Source of the DNA: CANHEE01 sp043777755
GTDB taxonomy: Bacteria; Bacteroidota; Bacteroidia; Chitinophagales; Saprospiraceae
Direction: 5' to 3'
Length of the DNA stretch: 60,616 bases
NCBI GenBank assembly: GCA_043777755.1
Contig: JAYWHK010000173.1
Span: forward strand, 1-60,616
Made by a program: the position numbers and the translations under genes. Shown piece by piece: positions 25,738 to 35,863 of the stretch. How positions within the stretch are numbered: position 1 is the first letter of the stretch; the number at the start of each line of letters is the position of its first letter. The notes beneath the pieces were generated by a model. That model saw nothing but the letters and a program-made list of their open reading frames with translations, did not search any database and was not told the origin of the DNA.

Positions 25738-26076
25738 AGGTATTTTTTTTGCAAAGATAAGCGATATTTTATTACAAATGAATATTTTTAATTCATTCCA
25801 TTTTATAAAATTCTGAAAACATCCTAAAATTGTTCTTCTATGATTTGAGTGATTTCCTCCAACAGAACTTGTCTGATTCTTAAAATTTGATAGGGCTCAC
25901 TTGTGGATTTTATTTAAATCTGCCTTATAAAGATACTTTTTATCCAAATTCTAATCATTTATTTTAAAATATTTATAAAAATAAAATATATTTGCATTTG
26001 ATTTAAAAATTAATTTCTCTGCGCTCATGAAAATTAATTTCACGAAATACTGTATTTTACATAAAAACTTAATCCA
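25738..26076. other. AT-rich spacer between divergent ade and the giant T9SS gene
   Basis: No gene is seen. A minus-strand TATCTTTG box (25759-25752) lies close to the ade start. Toward the right, AAATTAATTT occurs twice near 26008-26042 and a plus-strand TATATTTG at about 25987-25994 could serve the giant gene, although no -33 box is clear. Confidence 0.4.
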
Positions 26077-29000
26077 ATGAAAAATCTACTCTTTATTGCA
26101 TTTCTATTCTTGAACTTAACTTATTTGAAAGGACAATGTCCTACTTACACTACGATGGCAGCGAATAGTTGGTACGTTTGTGCATTTGGCGGTACGAATA
26201 ACTATAGTACCAACTATGTTGGTTATTATACCACTACTGATAATTCACTAACTACACCAGGTGGCGGTTGGGCTGCGGGCTATACCGCAGGTGCAGGGGA
26301 TATAGAGTTTAACACCTTCAATCATGGTTGGACTAATGGTGTGCCTAATGCCGCTTTTGGTAGCCCAGGAGCTGGTAGCCCAGCTGGTTTTGTTACTACG
26401 GGAAGTACAGGGATAATTTTGAGTAATAATGATTTTAGCATTCAAGCTAGACGTAAAGGTTTCCCTTGTGCCAAGTATCGCTTATTGGTACAATGGTACG
26501 ATGATGCAATTAGTCAAGTAAGGATTGACCAAGACGGAAATGGAACATGGGATATTACTTTTGGTTCAGGAGCATTTCCATGTGCGCCACCCGTTAATGC
26601 TTGTCAAGGTTATCCTACAGCAACTACAGGTTCTAATGCTGCCGCAGGATTTTACATGGGACCAAATACTCGAGTAGAAATTCAAGGCTATGATACTGTA
26701 AATGATTTTTACAATTCCTTAGTTTTTGATAAAGTAGCGGATACAGATTTGGCGGTGAGCAATGGAACGGGTACGATATGCAGTGGTTTAAACGCAACAA
26801 TGGCTCCTTCTAATGGAGTTTCGCCATATACTTATAGTTGGACAAATACTACAGGTGGATCATTTTCACAAATAACGAGTAATACAACAATCATCACCAA
26901 TAATACCGCTTCTGCCATTACACCAACTTTGACAGCAACAGATGCGAGTGGCTGCACTGCAAGCAGTACCCTTGCTATTGCACCAGCTGGACCTACATCA
27001 GCAACGATTACAAACGCCTGTGTTGGTTCTAATACAATTAGACTTAGCTATACAGGTAGTGGTAATGCTTATGATTATAATATTGCGAGTCCGCTTTTTG
27101 TAACACCTTTGACAGGTACAGTCACAACTTCCCCAATGACGATAACGCTTCCGAGTGTCGTAAGTGCATCTGCTGGCTCTTACGCCACTACTGTAACTTA
27201 TACCCAAAGTAGCTGTACCAAAATCTTCAATCCTACCATTACAGTAGTTGCGCCACCAAGCGTCACCATAACAGGTTCTCCCTGTACAAGCTCAGTATTA
27301 ACAGCAACTCCTGCTGCAATGACATCATACAGATGGTCATTGACCTCAACTCCTGCAACGTCATTGGGAACAACTCAAACTTATACGCCAACAGCTGCTG
27401 GTTCTTATACAGTGACAGTCACCAATTCATCGGGTTGTACAGGAACGGCTATACAAGTAGTAAGTACTGCGCCAACGCTAACAATCACACCAGCTACTGT
27501 TACCGTTTGCAATTCTAATACTACGCTGCCAATTGGTATGACAGGAATCACTGTCGGAACTTACAACATTAATATTTCATCATCTCCTGCGATAACAGGT
27601 TTTCCTTTTTCAGTAAATAATGTTCCTATGCCTGCAACGTCTTTTACCTATAATGTTACTTTACCTTCTAATCTGGCATCTGGTTCTTACACAATATCTG
27701 TAACCCTTACGAATCCAATAACTCCGTGTTCTACTACAAGAACTATGACATTGGTAAAAAGAATCGTTACACCAACCATAAATCCAGCCAGTCCCGTCAT
27801 AGGCTGTTCAGGTTCAGCTATACTAACAGCAGGTGGCGGTGGAACTTATGCTTGGTCTGGCGGTGGTACGGCATCTACCAAATCAGCAACTACCCCAGGA
27901 ACATATACCGTGACAGTAACAAATGGTGGTTGTAGCAATATAGCAAGTGTAACGGTGACATCAAATACTACTACTTCAACGGTGAACATAAACCCAACTA
28001 ATCCTGAAATTACTTGTACAAATCCGAGTGTAATACTGACAGCTTCATCATCTGGCTCGGTTTCTTATGCTTGGTCGGGCGGAAACAATCCATCAAGTGC
28101 AACCAATACCATTACTACGGGTGGAACATATACTGTGACAGTAACAAATGGTGGTTGTAGCAATACAGCAAGTGTAACGGTGACATCAAATACTACTACT
28201 CCAATGGTGAGCATAAACCCAACTAATCCTGAAATTACTTGTACAAATCCGAGTATAATACTGACCGCTTCATCATCTGGCTCAGTTTCTTATTATTGGT
28301 CGGGCGGAAACAATCCATCAAGTGCAACCAATACCATTACTACAAGCGGAACATACACTGTCACTGTTACCAATACAAGTAGTGGTTGTTCAGCGATGAG
28401 TTCCATTGCTATCAATGGTAGTTCAACTGCCCCAAACATTAATATTACAAATATTGGTAGCCTATCCTGTAATTCTTCTACGGTTTCTCTAACTGCTAAT
28501 GTTTCTAATTTACCATCAAGTTCCTTAAATTATGCTTGGAGTGGCGGAAATAATCCGAATGTAGCAACCAATACTGTTACTACCGCAGGAACATATACTG
28601 TCACTGTTACGAATACTATAAACGGTTGCTCTAGTACCCAATCAACTACATTAGTAGGCGATTATACACCACCAACTGCTAATGCAGGAGCTGATGTTAC
28701 TTTGACTTGTAACAATCCAAGTACAATCTTGTCCGCTAATGGCGGTGTCGCTTACAATTGGAGCAATGGTGCTACGCAAGGCGGAACTGTAAATCCTTCT
28801 ACGACCACTCTTTATACAGTCACTGTAACAGGAGCTAACAATTGTACTGCTACGGACAACATCGTAGTGACCGTTTCTAATACACCACCAAGCATCAGTC
28901 CAATACCAAATGCCGTACTGACTTGTAGTAATCCGATGGCTACTTTAATCGGAAATGCTATTGGTGCAAATAGTTATCTTTGGAGTAATGGCGTGCAAGC

Positions 29001-31485
29001 AACATCTATAACTGTCAGTAATTCAGGCAATTACACCTTGACCGCTACGGGTATAAATGGTTGTACCGCTTCCACTACGGTGAGTGTCACGGAAGATAAA
29101 ATCCTCCCTTCGGTCAATTTTTTCAGCAATAGCCCTCTTTGCGCCAATTCTACTTTATACCTTAATGCATCGGGAGGAGTCAATTATCAATGGGCTGGTC
29201 CGAATGGATTTACTTTGAGTAATAGCTCTGGAAATGCCACCATTAATAATGTAAGCAATAGCAATACTGGGACTTATTTTGTGACTGTTACAGCTGCTAA
29301 TGGTTGTAGTAATACAAGTAGCACGACTGTTAGTGTCAATAATACTGCTGCGAATGCTGTTACAGCAAACAGCAATAGTCCTTTGTGTGATGGAAATATA
29401 CTATCGTTACAAGCCTCAAACGGCGGTCTTTCTTACCAATGGACTGGCCCGAATGGGTTTAGTAGTTTTTTACAAAACCCTACTATTCCCAATATAACTT
29501 CTGCAAATATTGGGTTTTACACTGTAAGTGTTACTTTGGCAAATGGCTGTGTTTCGGTAGGTCAAACCAGTGTAATTGTTAATAATTTTTCAAATGCGAG
29601 TGTAGTAAGCAATACGCCTTGTATTGGAGGAGTATTACAATTAAACGCTTCGGGTGGTAGTAATTATTTATGGTCAGGCCCTAATGGTTTTACAAGTAGC
29701 AATGCTAATCCTATCCTTAATAATGTAACAGGAGCCGCAGCAGGTACTTATTTGGTAACGATTTTCAATAGTGGTTGTTTCAAAACAATAGCCACTACCG
29801 TCAATATAAATCCTTTGCCAATTGCTAATTTGACGAGTAATAGTCCGATTTGTGAAAACTCCGCTTTAAATATTAACGGTTCTGGAACATACACTTATTC
29901 TTGGACAGGACCTAATAATTTTGTAAGCAACCAAAAGAATATCAGTATTCCAAACGCCACTTTGAATAACAATGGTGTTTATACAGCAATAATAAGTTCA
30001 ACTTTCGGCTGTTCCATTACGCAACAAACAACTATCGTTGTTGGAGCCTTGCCATCGCCATCAATATTCAATAATACGCCTTGTAACAATGGTACATTAA
30101 ATCTTTCTGCTTCAGGCGGAACGACATACAGTTGGACTGGACCGAATAGTTTTAGTTCTAATATTCAAAATCCAAACATTGCCAATGTGAGCGCAGTGAA
30201 CGCAGGTTTCTATATCGTGACTGTTTCCAACGGTACTTGCTCAAAGACAGCACAAACAAATGTTACGATTAATTCAGCAAATACAGCTAATGTAAATGTA
30301 AGTAGTAATAGTCCAATTTGTGAAGGGCAAAATCTGATTTTGACAGCTTCTAGCGCAAGTACTTATGTGTGGTCAGGTCCTAACAATTTTGTAAATCAAC
30401 AATCCAATGCAATCATCAGCAATGCGCAAATAACTAACACAGGAAACTATCAAGTGACCGCAACTGATGGGAATGGCTGTATTGTTTTAAAAGATATTGC
30501 AGTGCTTATTAATCCTAAACCAGTTGCAATTGCCACTAATAATAGCCCAATCTGTACTGGAAATACACTACAACTCAATGCCGTTGGTGGTGGAGTTTAT
30601 AGTTGGACGGGCCCCAATGGGTTTAGTAGCAATCTTCAAAACCCAAGTATTGATAATGTAAACGCTAATAATGCGGGAACATATCAAGTAACTGTTTCAC
30701 TTAGCAATTGTACAAGTATAGCCTCAACGATGGTTAGTGTTAATCAAGGTGCAGGAGTAACTGCTGCCGCAAGTAGCAACAGCCCAATTTGTGAAGGAGA
30801 AACGATTGTTTTTGCTTCATTAGGAAACGGAACGTTTAATTGGACTGGCCCCAATGGCTTTAAAAGTAATCTTCAAAATCCCACTGTTTTTCAAAGTACG
30901 ATTTTAAGCGGAGGTACTTATTTTTTGACTGTTACAGGAGCTAACGGCTGTACTGCAACAGCTCAAACGATGATAATAGTAAATAATTTACCCTTGGTCA
31001 CCGCTAATTCTAATTCACCTGTTTGTGAAAAAGGGACAGTTAATTTTGTTTCGCTTGGTGGAGTTTCTTACAAATGGACAGGACCTAATAATTTCACTTC
31101 TACTGTACAAAATCCTGTACTTGCGAATGTGTCCTTGAAAGATATTGGTGTGTATAAAGTAACAGTATTAGACAAGAATAATTGCTCAAATACTGCTACA
31201 ACAACACTTGTAGTCAATGAATGTACAACCGCTACAATAGAAAGCAATATAGACAATATAAATATTAGACCTAACCCTTTTTCTAATTATATTGCTATCA
31301 ATGCCAACCAAAATATTAAAAAAATTGCTATTTTCAATACAATAAGTCAAAATATTTTTGAACAAACTTACAATGATAAAAATATAATAGTGGATTCTGA
31401 ATTTTTTCCTAGTGGGGCTTATTTTTGTAAAATATATTTAGAAAACGAAAAAGTCAGTATTTTTAAAATTGTAAAAGTCAATTAA
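26077..31485 (+). CDS. Giant secreted Ig/PKD-like repeat protein with T9SS sorting domain
   Basis: The 1802-residue protein has signal peptide MKNLLFIAFLFLNLTYLKGQ. Residues about 20-235 form a unique domain with VRIDQDGNGTWDITFGSG. About 16 or more beta-sandwich repeats of roughly 75-80 residues follow. The first group contains YxWSGGNNPSSATN and TYTVTVTNGGCS. The second group, from about residue 1020, contains nine YxWTGPNGF-type cores with C-E/D-G near each start. The last 75 residues (NIRPNPFSNYIAINANQN ... GAYFCKIY..) are a type A T9SS C-terminal sorting domain, so the protein should cross the outer membrane and be attached to the surface. A role in adhesion is inferred. A strong hairpin terminator follows. 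Confidence 0.92.
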   Translation: MKNLLFIAFLFLNLTYLKGQCPTYTTMAANSWYVCAFGGTNNYSTNYVGYYTTTDNSLTTPGGGWAAGYTAGAGDIEFNTFNHGWTNGVPNAAFGSPGAGSPAGFVTTGSTGIILSNNDFSIQARRKGFPCAKYRLLVQWYDDAISQVRIDQDGNGTWDITFGSGAFPCAPPVNACQGYPTATTGSNAAAGFYMGPNTRVEIQGYDTVNDFYNSLVFDKVADTDLAVSNGTGTICSGLNATMAPSNGVSPYTYSWTNTTGGSFSQITSNTTIITNNTASAITPTLTATDASGCTASSTLAIAPAGPTSATITNACVGSNTIRLSYTGSGNAYDYNIASPLFVTPLTGTVTTSPMTITLPSVVSASAGSYATTVTYTQSSCTKIFNPTITVVAPPSVTITGSPCTSSVLTATPAAMTSYRWSLTSTPATSLGTTQTYTPTAAGSYTVTVTNSSGCTGTAIQVVSTAPTLTITPATVTVCNSNTTLPIGMTGITVGTYNINISSSPAITGFPFSVNNVPMPATSFTYNVTLPSNLASGSYTISVTLTNPITPCSTTRTMTLVKRIVTPTINPASPVIGCSGSAILTAGGGGTYAWSGGGTASTKSATTPGTYTVTVTNGGCSNIASVTVTSNTTTSTVNINPTNPEITCTNPSVILTASSSGSVSYAWSGGNNPSSATNTITTGGTYTVTVTNGGCSNTASVTVTSNTTTPMVSINPTNPEITCTNPSIILTASSSGSVSYYWSGGNNPSSATNTITTSGTYTVTVTNTSSGCSAMSSIAINGSSTAPNINITNIGSLSCNSSTVSLTANVSNLPSSSLNYAWSGGNNPNVATNTVTTAGTYTVTVTNTINGCSSTQSTTLVGDYTPPTANAGADVTLTCNNPSTILSANGGVAYNWSNGATQGGTVNPSTTTLYTVTVTGANNCTATDNIVVTVSNTPPSISPIPNAVLTCSNPMATLIGNAIGANSYLWSNGVQATSITVSNSGNYTLTATGINGCTASTTVSVTEDKILPSVNFFSNSPLCANSTLYLNASGGVNYQWAGPNGFTLSNSSGNATINNVSNSNTGTYFVTVTAANGCSNTSSTTVSVNNTAANAVTANSNSPLCDGNILSLQASNGGLSYQWTGPNGFSSFLQNPTIPNITSANIGFYTVSVTLANGCVSVGQTSVIVNNFSNASVVSNTPCIGGVLQLNASGGSNYLWSGPNGFTSSNANPILNNVTGAAAGTYLVTIFNSGCFKTIATTVNINPLPIANLTSNSPICENSALNINGSGTYTYSWTGPNNFVSNQKNISIPNATLNNNGVYTAIISSTFGCSITQQTTIVVGALPSPSIFNNTPCNNGTLNLSASGGTTYSWTGPNSFSSNIQNPNIANVSAVNAGFYIVTVSNGTCSKTAQTNVTINSANTANVNVSSNSPICEGQNLILTASSASTYVWSGPNNFVNQQSNAIISNAQITNTGNYQVTATDGNGCIVLKDIAVLINPKPVAIATNNSPICTGNTLQLNAVGGGVYSWTGPNGFSSNLQNPSIDNVNANNAGTYQVTVSLSNCTSIASTMVSVNQGAGVTAAASSNSPICEGETIVFASLGNGTFNWTGPNGFKSNLQNPTVFQSTILSGGTYFLTVTGANGCTATAQTMIIVNNLPLVTANSNSPVCEKGTVNFVSLGGVSYKWTGPNNFTSTVQNPVLANVSLKDIGVYKVTVLDKNNCSNTATTTLVVNECTTATIESNIDNINIRPNPFSNYIAINANQNIKKIAIFNTISQNIFEQTYNDKNIIVDSEFFPSGAYFCKIYLENEKVSIFKIVKVN
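27966..28415 (+). repeat. 225-nt in-frame tandem duplication in the giant gene
   Basis: The blocks starting AACCCAACTAATCCTGAAAT at 27991 and 28216 are nearly identical across a whole 75-residue module, indicating a recent duplication. Confidence 0.85.
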
Positions 31486-31508
31486 CATAATACACACACG
31501 GTTAAAGA

Positions 31509-31545
31509 AACCAGTCAAATTTATACTTGACTGGTTTTTTTAATC
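31509..31545 (+). terminator. Terminator of the giant T9SS gene
   Basis: AAACCAGTCAA pairs with TTGACTGGTTT and is followed by a T-run (TTTTTTT), 24-60 nt after the stop codon. Confidence 0.85.
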
Positions 31546-31588
31546 GTGTACTTATTTTTGTTTTAGTTTCATATAAAATACCATTTTT

Positions 31589-32341
31589 CTATTTTGAAAA
31601 AACCATTTCTTCATCACATTTGACAGGCTGATTCAAGGCTAAGGCATGTACTATTTTCACGTACTTACATTCCATTTTTTTCATAAAAGCGTCATAGTGA
31701 ACACCGCCAGCTCGAAAAGCATTTTTATGCTCTATCCAAATAACAAGTGCCGTGGAAAAATAAAAAATCCGAAATAACTTATCACCCAATAATTGCATGA
31801 ATCTACTTTTTGATTGACGTATTTTAATATATCTTTCTCGCTGAAAATCAATATGATAGGCTTCATCTATCAAAATATCAGTACAAATAGACCGCAGCAA
31901 AGGACAGTGCGTAGCATCTTTGATGGCTTGATAATAGACTTGCGCAGCACATTCTATGGTAATGACAGCAATTGTCCACATTTCCATACTGGTGTTAAAA
32001 TGTCGAACTTGACGAAATATAGCATCGCCCCAATTGTAACTAATCCGTTTTTCACCAATAATTTCAAGATAACGACCAAGATTTTCACCATGTTTTTGTT
32101 CTTCTTTAATGAAAAACCTCATTACATCAGGTAAGTGGTCGTCATGTGATTTTTCAGAATAACGCAAAGTGATTTCAAGGAGTTGTTTTCCTTCGGACGT
32201 TTCGCCTAATTGCCATGCTTTTAGCGAAGGAATAATCTCCATTTTTTCCAAATTTGTGATATTAGATGTCAATGACCAATCGACACGTTGTTGTTTTCTA
32301 TTTTCATCAAAATGATGTAGCCAAAATAAGGTTGATTTCAT
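31589..32341 (-). CDS. Ferritin-like (diiron) helical protein
   Basis: The 250-residue, mostly helical protein has carboxylate/His pairs placed as in diiron ferritin-like proteins: FFIKEEQKHGENLGRYLE, TIECAAQVYYQAI and DEAYHIDFQRER. Such motifs usually hold two iron ions in hydroxylases or oxygen-scavenging proteins. No partner reductase is adjacent. A hydrophobic stretch (FRIFYFSTALVIWI, near residue 195) may contact membrane. The substrate is unknown. It converges on the giant surface gene. Confidence 0.7.
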   Translation of the reverse strand: MKSTLFWLHHFDENRKQQRVDWSLTSNITNLEKMEIIPSLKAWQLGETSEGKQLLEITLRYSEKSHDDHLPDVMRFFIKEEQKHGENLGRYLEIIGEKRISYNWGDAIFRQVRHFNTSMEMWTIAVITIECAAQVYYQAIKDATHCPLLRSICTDILIDEAYHIDFQRERYIKIRQSKSRFMQLLGDKLFRIFYFSTALVIWIEHKNAFRAGGVHYDAFMKKMECKYVKIVHALALNQPVKCDEEMVFSK

Positions 32342-32492
32342 GATTTTTTATTTTTTTAGTTAAAAAATAGGTATAAAAATGCTGCGATACAGCTGCGTGC
32401 AACAGCTGGTCGATTTTTTATAAAATAAATTTTTTGAAAAATTTAGCGATAAGTACTCCACAACCTTGGCTAACCAATATCCGTTGTGTATA

Positions 32493-33995
32493 TCACTTCA
32501 ACACTTCCAAATTTTGCGCATCTGGATAATTCCAAGATAGGAAGGATTGCCCTCCTTTCATTCGCTCTAAAAAAAGGTTTTTCTTTTGCTCCAAAAGCGT
32601 TTTGGTATCCATTTCATAAGTGTTGCTACTCCAAAAACCGCTTTCTTTGTAGGTAACTTTTGCTGGTAAAAGATTTTGATAATCGTAGAGTGTTTTTAGG
32701 TTTTTGTCCGATATGTCATTGAACAAAAAGGCGGCATCTAACTTATCTCTATCTGTATTTTGTAGGTTATAATTCGTTATAAAATTATCCCAATTGATGG
32801 CAGAAATTACGATAAAAATACCATAAACGGCCCAAGTATTAAGATGAAAAAGGTGTGTAAAAGTCTTTTGATTTTTAACTTTCAAAACCATCGTATAAAG
32901 CCCTATCAACACCAATATCAAAAAGAAAACAACACCAATTCTCTTGTATGCTAAACCATGATGACTGATATACAAGTAATTACGTGCAAAAACAGCCAAA
33001 ACCATGATGGCATTTTGAGCAATCCAAATGTAAGACAACAAGCGCAATGACGATGATTTTTCAATAAAATTCAAATCGTTTTTGAAAAAATAAAACAACA
33101 AAGCCATCGCAACGGCAATACTAAAAACAAGGGCGTAAGTTCCGAAATGCACACTAAAACGAAGGTTGCTTGCGCTAATGTCTTGAGGTGAAAGCATCTT
33201 GAAAAAGTCTTGTATATTGACCACAAAAATCAGTACATTCAGCATCGCCAAAGTCAAAAAAGCTGTCCAATAACGGTCATTGACCTGAGTCATTGTCGGA
33301 ATTTCAGCAACTGGCAGAATATCCATATTGTGTCCCAATTGAGCTGCCGACCACCGCTCACCACTATTTTTCCAAACCAAACCACCAATTACAAAAACTG
33401 CCAATGCCAAAAACAGCAACCATCGGAACGAAAACAAATCCCAGAGCCAATCTAAGTTTTTGAAAATAGCTGTCAAAATATTGGCAATGTTGTTCGCAAA
33501 ATCTTGATTTCCAACCATATACATCAATACAAACAAGGCTAAAATACCTACAGGAATGGCAAAAAGTGAAGGACGCAAGCCCGTTGCTTTTTCTGGAACA
33601 AAACCATCGTTTGTGTTGCTTTCCCAAGTAAAAATTTGCTTAATATTTTTTGTGCCAAACAGTAGATTTTCAATGCCCTGCATAAGTGCATAGAGTAAAT
33701 AATACAAGTCATGCCCATAAGAAAGCCCAACTAAAGTTAGCCAACTCAGCCAAAAACAGATTATCGAAACATCGGAATGATTCAACACCACAAATAAAGA
33801 TAAGAGTGTTGTTCCAATCGCAGAAATTTTAAAATACGTTGATTTCCAACGATTTACATCTTGAAAAATTAACGTTATTAAACTAAATATGGTAAAAAAA
33901 ACAAGATTCAATCCTTGCCCTTCTTTCCAAAAAAGAATTTGAAATACGAATACACCAATGATAAAAAGCCAATTGCTTATTTTTTGATTTCCCAT
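32493..33995 (-). CDS. DUF4173-type multi-pass membrane protein
   Basis: The 500-residue protein has about 12 hydrophobic segments in the first 410 residues and a soluble C-terminal tail containing DKLDAAFLFNDISDKNLKTL, as in DUF4173 proteins. The function of the family is not established. It lies last in a leftward series with the Coq4-like, winged-helix and membrane genes upstream; DUF4173-type proteins often sit near small winged-helix regulators, which would fit here. Confidence 0.75.
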   Translation of the reverse strand: MGNQKISNWLFIIGVFVFQILFWKEGQGLNLVFFTIFSLITLIFQDVNRWKSTYFKISAIGTTLLSLFVVLNHSDVSIICFWLSWLTLVGLSYGHDLYYLLYALMQGIENLLFGTKNIKQIFTWESNTNDGFVPEKATGLRPSLFAIPVGILALFVLMYMVGNQDFANNIANILTAIFKNLDWLWDLFSFRWLLFLALAVFVIGGLVWKNSGERWSAAQLGHNMDILPVAEIPTMTQVNDRYWTAFLTLAMLNVLIFVVNIQDFFKMLSPQDISASNLRFSVHFGTYALVFSIAVAMALLFYFFKNDLNFIEKSSSLRLLSYIWIAQNAIMVLAVFARNYLYISHHGLAYKRIGVVFFLILVLIGLYTMVLKVKNQKTFTHLFHLNTWAVYGIFIVISAINWDNFITNYNLQNTDRDKLDAAFLFNDISDKNLKTLYDYQNLLPAKVTYKESGFWSSNTYEMDTKTLLEQKKNLFLERMKGGQSFLSWNYPDAQNLEVLK

Positions 33996-34050
33996 TTTAT
34001 TAATTGTATTTGATATTGTATAAATGATTTGACGAGTAAAAGTAACATTT

Positions 34051-34548
34051 TTATTGATATTGTATCTTTAATTCAAGTAAATTTTTATCCAAACAATCGT
34101 CCATTTCTAAACAAAGAATCGAATCAACTCTTTTTCCTCTTAAAAAATCCTCACGCAACTCCTTCCAAATGTCAGGCATAAAAATACCCAAACTCGCAAA
34201 CAATAGACAGCTAAAAGAGTAGTTTCCGTTGCCTATCAGAAAAAATTGCATCTTGACCTCTTCTTTTGGTGTCATGCCGTAACCCAAAATCAAATGCTTC
34301 AAATCGTGGCTTTCGTATTTTGGAATCAAGCGAAAACCATGTTTGTCCAGCATAAGGCTCATTTCTCGCCCAATTGAACCATAAGGCATAGTGCGCATCA
34401 TTTGTAATTTTTCATCAAAAGGCTTCATATCACAAACCGTTTGTAAAATACTGATAATACCAGAAACCTTTGCGAATTCAATCGCTTTATCGTATATCTT
34501 CGTAAAAGAATAACGATTTGATACTGGAAATAATACTTTTGTTGTCAT
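34051..34548 (-). CDS. Coq4-like protein
   Basis: The 165-residue protein matches the Coq4 signature H-D-x-x-H-(x)11-E in SHDLKHLILGYGMTPKEE, the metal-binding site of ubiquinone-biosynthesis Coq4 proteins. The following KMQFFLIGNGNY and helical C-terminus fit the same fold. Bacteroidota generally use menaquinone, and a futalosine hydrolase gene lies 8 kb away, so a role in ubiquinone synthesis is doubtful; binding of another isoprenoid or quinone is possible. It sits between the winged-helix and DUF4173 genes on the same strand. Confidence 0.65.
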   Translation of the reverse strand: MTTKVLFPVSNRYSFTKIYDKAIEFAKVSGIISILQTVCDMKPFDEKLQMMRTMPYGSIGREMSLMLDKHGFRLIPKYESHDLKHLILGYGMTPKEEVKMQFFLIGNGNYSFSCLLFASLGIFMPDIWKELREDFLRGKRVDSILCLEMDDCLDKNLLELKIQYQ

Positions 34549-34643
34549 AAATTTAAATATTTATTTTAAAATTACTTTGAAATTCAAAGTTTAAAATTAT
34601 AAAAATAGACGTACAATATACGCCTAATCAACTTAATAATTAA

Positions 34644-34937
34644 TCAACTCAATTTTATCAACTCCTCCAATGCTTGTAAATGCTCTTTGAAAGCAGTTTC
34701 TCCTTTTTTAGTTGCCCGATAAGAAGTATTTGGTCTTTTCCCAACAAACATTTTTCGGACTTCAATAAATTCTTCTTTTTCCAAAGCAATAATATGGCTC
34801 GCCAAATTACCGTCTGTCAAATCCAAGGTATCTTTCATCATCCCAAAATCCACCCAATCATTGACCATCAGCATAGACATGATGCCAAGCCGAATCCGAG
34901 AGTCAAATGTTTTATTTAGATTAGAAATAATATTCAT
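34644..34937 (-). CDS. Winged-helix transcriptional regulator (MarR/ArsR-like)
   Basis: The 97-residue protein is a single winged helix-turn-helix: SRIRLGIMSMLMVND, recognition helix TDGNLASHIIALEKEEFIEV and wing KTSYRATKKG-like (GKRPNTSYRATKKGETAF). It resembles the small PF13601-type regulators common in Bacteroidota, which are usually paired with the upstream membrane gene (35124-35777). It likely controls its own operon. A 93-bp GATATT-type repeat lies just upstream. Confidence 0.88.
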   Translation of the reverse strand: MNIISNLNKTFDSRIRLGIMSMLMVNDWVDFGMMKDTLDLTDGNLASHIIALEKEEFIEVRKMFVGKRPNTSYRATKKGETAFKEHLQALEELIKLS

Positions 34938-34957
34938 AAAATATGTTGGATATTATA

Positions 34958-35050
34958 GATATTGGTTATTAGATATTAAAAATATTGCAAACGTTTGGTG
35001 TTCAATATTTTGCATTTATGCAAAATCCCAAAACAACTTTCCGATGTATA
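34958..35050. repeat. 93-bp intergenic repeat, copy 1
   Basis: It starts GATATTGGTTATTAGATATT, includes the palindrome TTTTGCATTTATGCAAAA and ends near TTTCCGATG. A close copy is at 38801-38893. Confidence 0.85.
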
Positions 35051-35077
35051 TATTATAAACTATTGTAAATCAACATA

Positions 35078-35126
35078 TTAAAAGACTTACTGACTTACGA
35101 CTTCCATTGACTTAACTGACTACTTA
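35078..35126. repeat. Interspersed AGTCGTAAGTC repeat, copy e (inverted)
   Basis: AAAAGACTTACTGACTTACG is the inverse of the copies at 11568 and 37369. Confidence 0.65.
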
Positions 35127-35777
35127 TTCATACTTCCGATACCAAATCACGCCATATACAATATGCAAAACACCAAATCCCAATGCCCAAAAAAGCAAGC
35201 CGTAACCGACAAAATAAAGTGCCAAAATCCCTAAAATAATTTCGCAATAGCCCAAATAACGAACATCTTCGAGTGTATATTTACTCCCGTGAACACAAGC
35301 CAAACCGTAAAAAACCAAGGTTAATGGCGCAATAACACCTAAAAATCCACGAGAAAGTAAAATCAAACAGACCAAACCACCCGTTACCAATGGAATCAAA
35401 AAATTGATGGTCAATCGTTTAGAACTAGCGTCCCAGACCTTGCGCCCTTGTTTTTTTGCTTTGCTATAAGTGAACAAAAAAGCCACCAATACCGCCGCTG
35501 CTAATGTTCCAATCGCCAAGAAAAAGAAAAAGTCAAAAGTGCCGTAACCCCAATTGCTGTACGTCAAATCATAAATGTACGACACATCACTGACTCCCGA
35601 TTCCTCCAATAAAGAGAACTGCCGACTCATATAACGATAAGCAATATACGACGAAATCAAGCCGCAAGTGCCTGCCCCAATACCCGAAAGTCCACTCAAC
35701 GATATAAAACGTTGGGAACGTTCCATTATATCCCGAATGGATTGTAGCGTTTCTAAATGTTCTGACGATTGACTCAT
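35124..35777 (-). CDS. Multi-pass membrane protein paired with a winged-helix regulator
   Basis: The 217-residue protein begins with a polar helix (HLETLQSIRDIMERSQRFISLSGLSG) followed by five or six membrane segments: GIGAGTCGLISSYIAY, FFFFLAIGTLAAAVLVAFLF, FLIPLVTGGLVCLILL and others. The same architecture is common in Bacteroidota next to PF13601-type regulators, as here, where the regulator follows in the same direction after the repeat-filled spacer. Its function is unknown; a sensor or partner for the regulator is possible. Confidence 0.8.
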   Translation of the reverse strand: MSQSSEHLETLQSIRDIMERSQRFISLSGLSGIGAGTCGLISSYIAYRYMSRQFSLLEESGVSDVSYIYDLTYSNWGYGTFDFFFFLAIGTLAAAVLVAFLFTYSKAKKQGRKVWDASSKRLTINFLIPLVTGGLVCLILLSRGFLGVIAPLTLVFYGLACVHGSKYTLEDVRYLGYCEIILGILALYFVGYGLLFWALGFGVLHIVYGVIWYRKYE

Positions 35778-35863
35778 TTTGTGTAACTTTTACTTTGTAA
35801 TGCAAAGTTATTTTAAAAAATTGAATTGTGCAAGTAATTTTTAATTTTTTTTTGAAAAAAACT

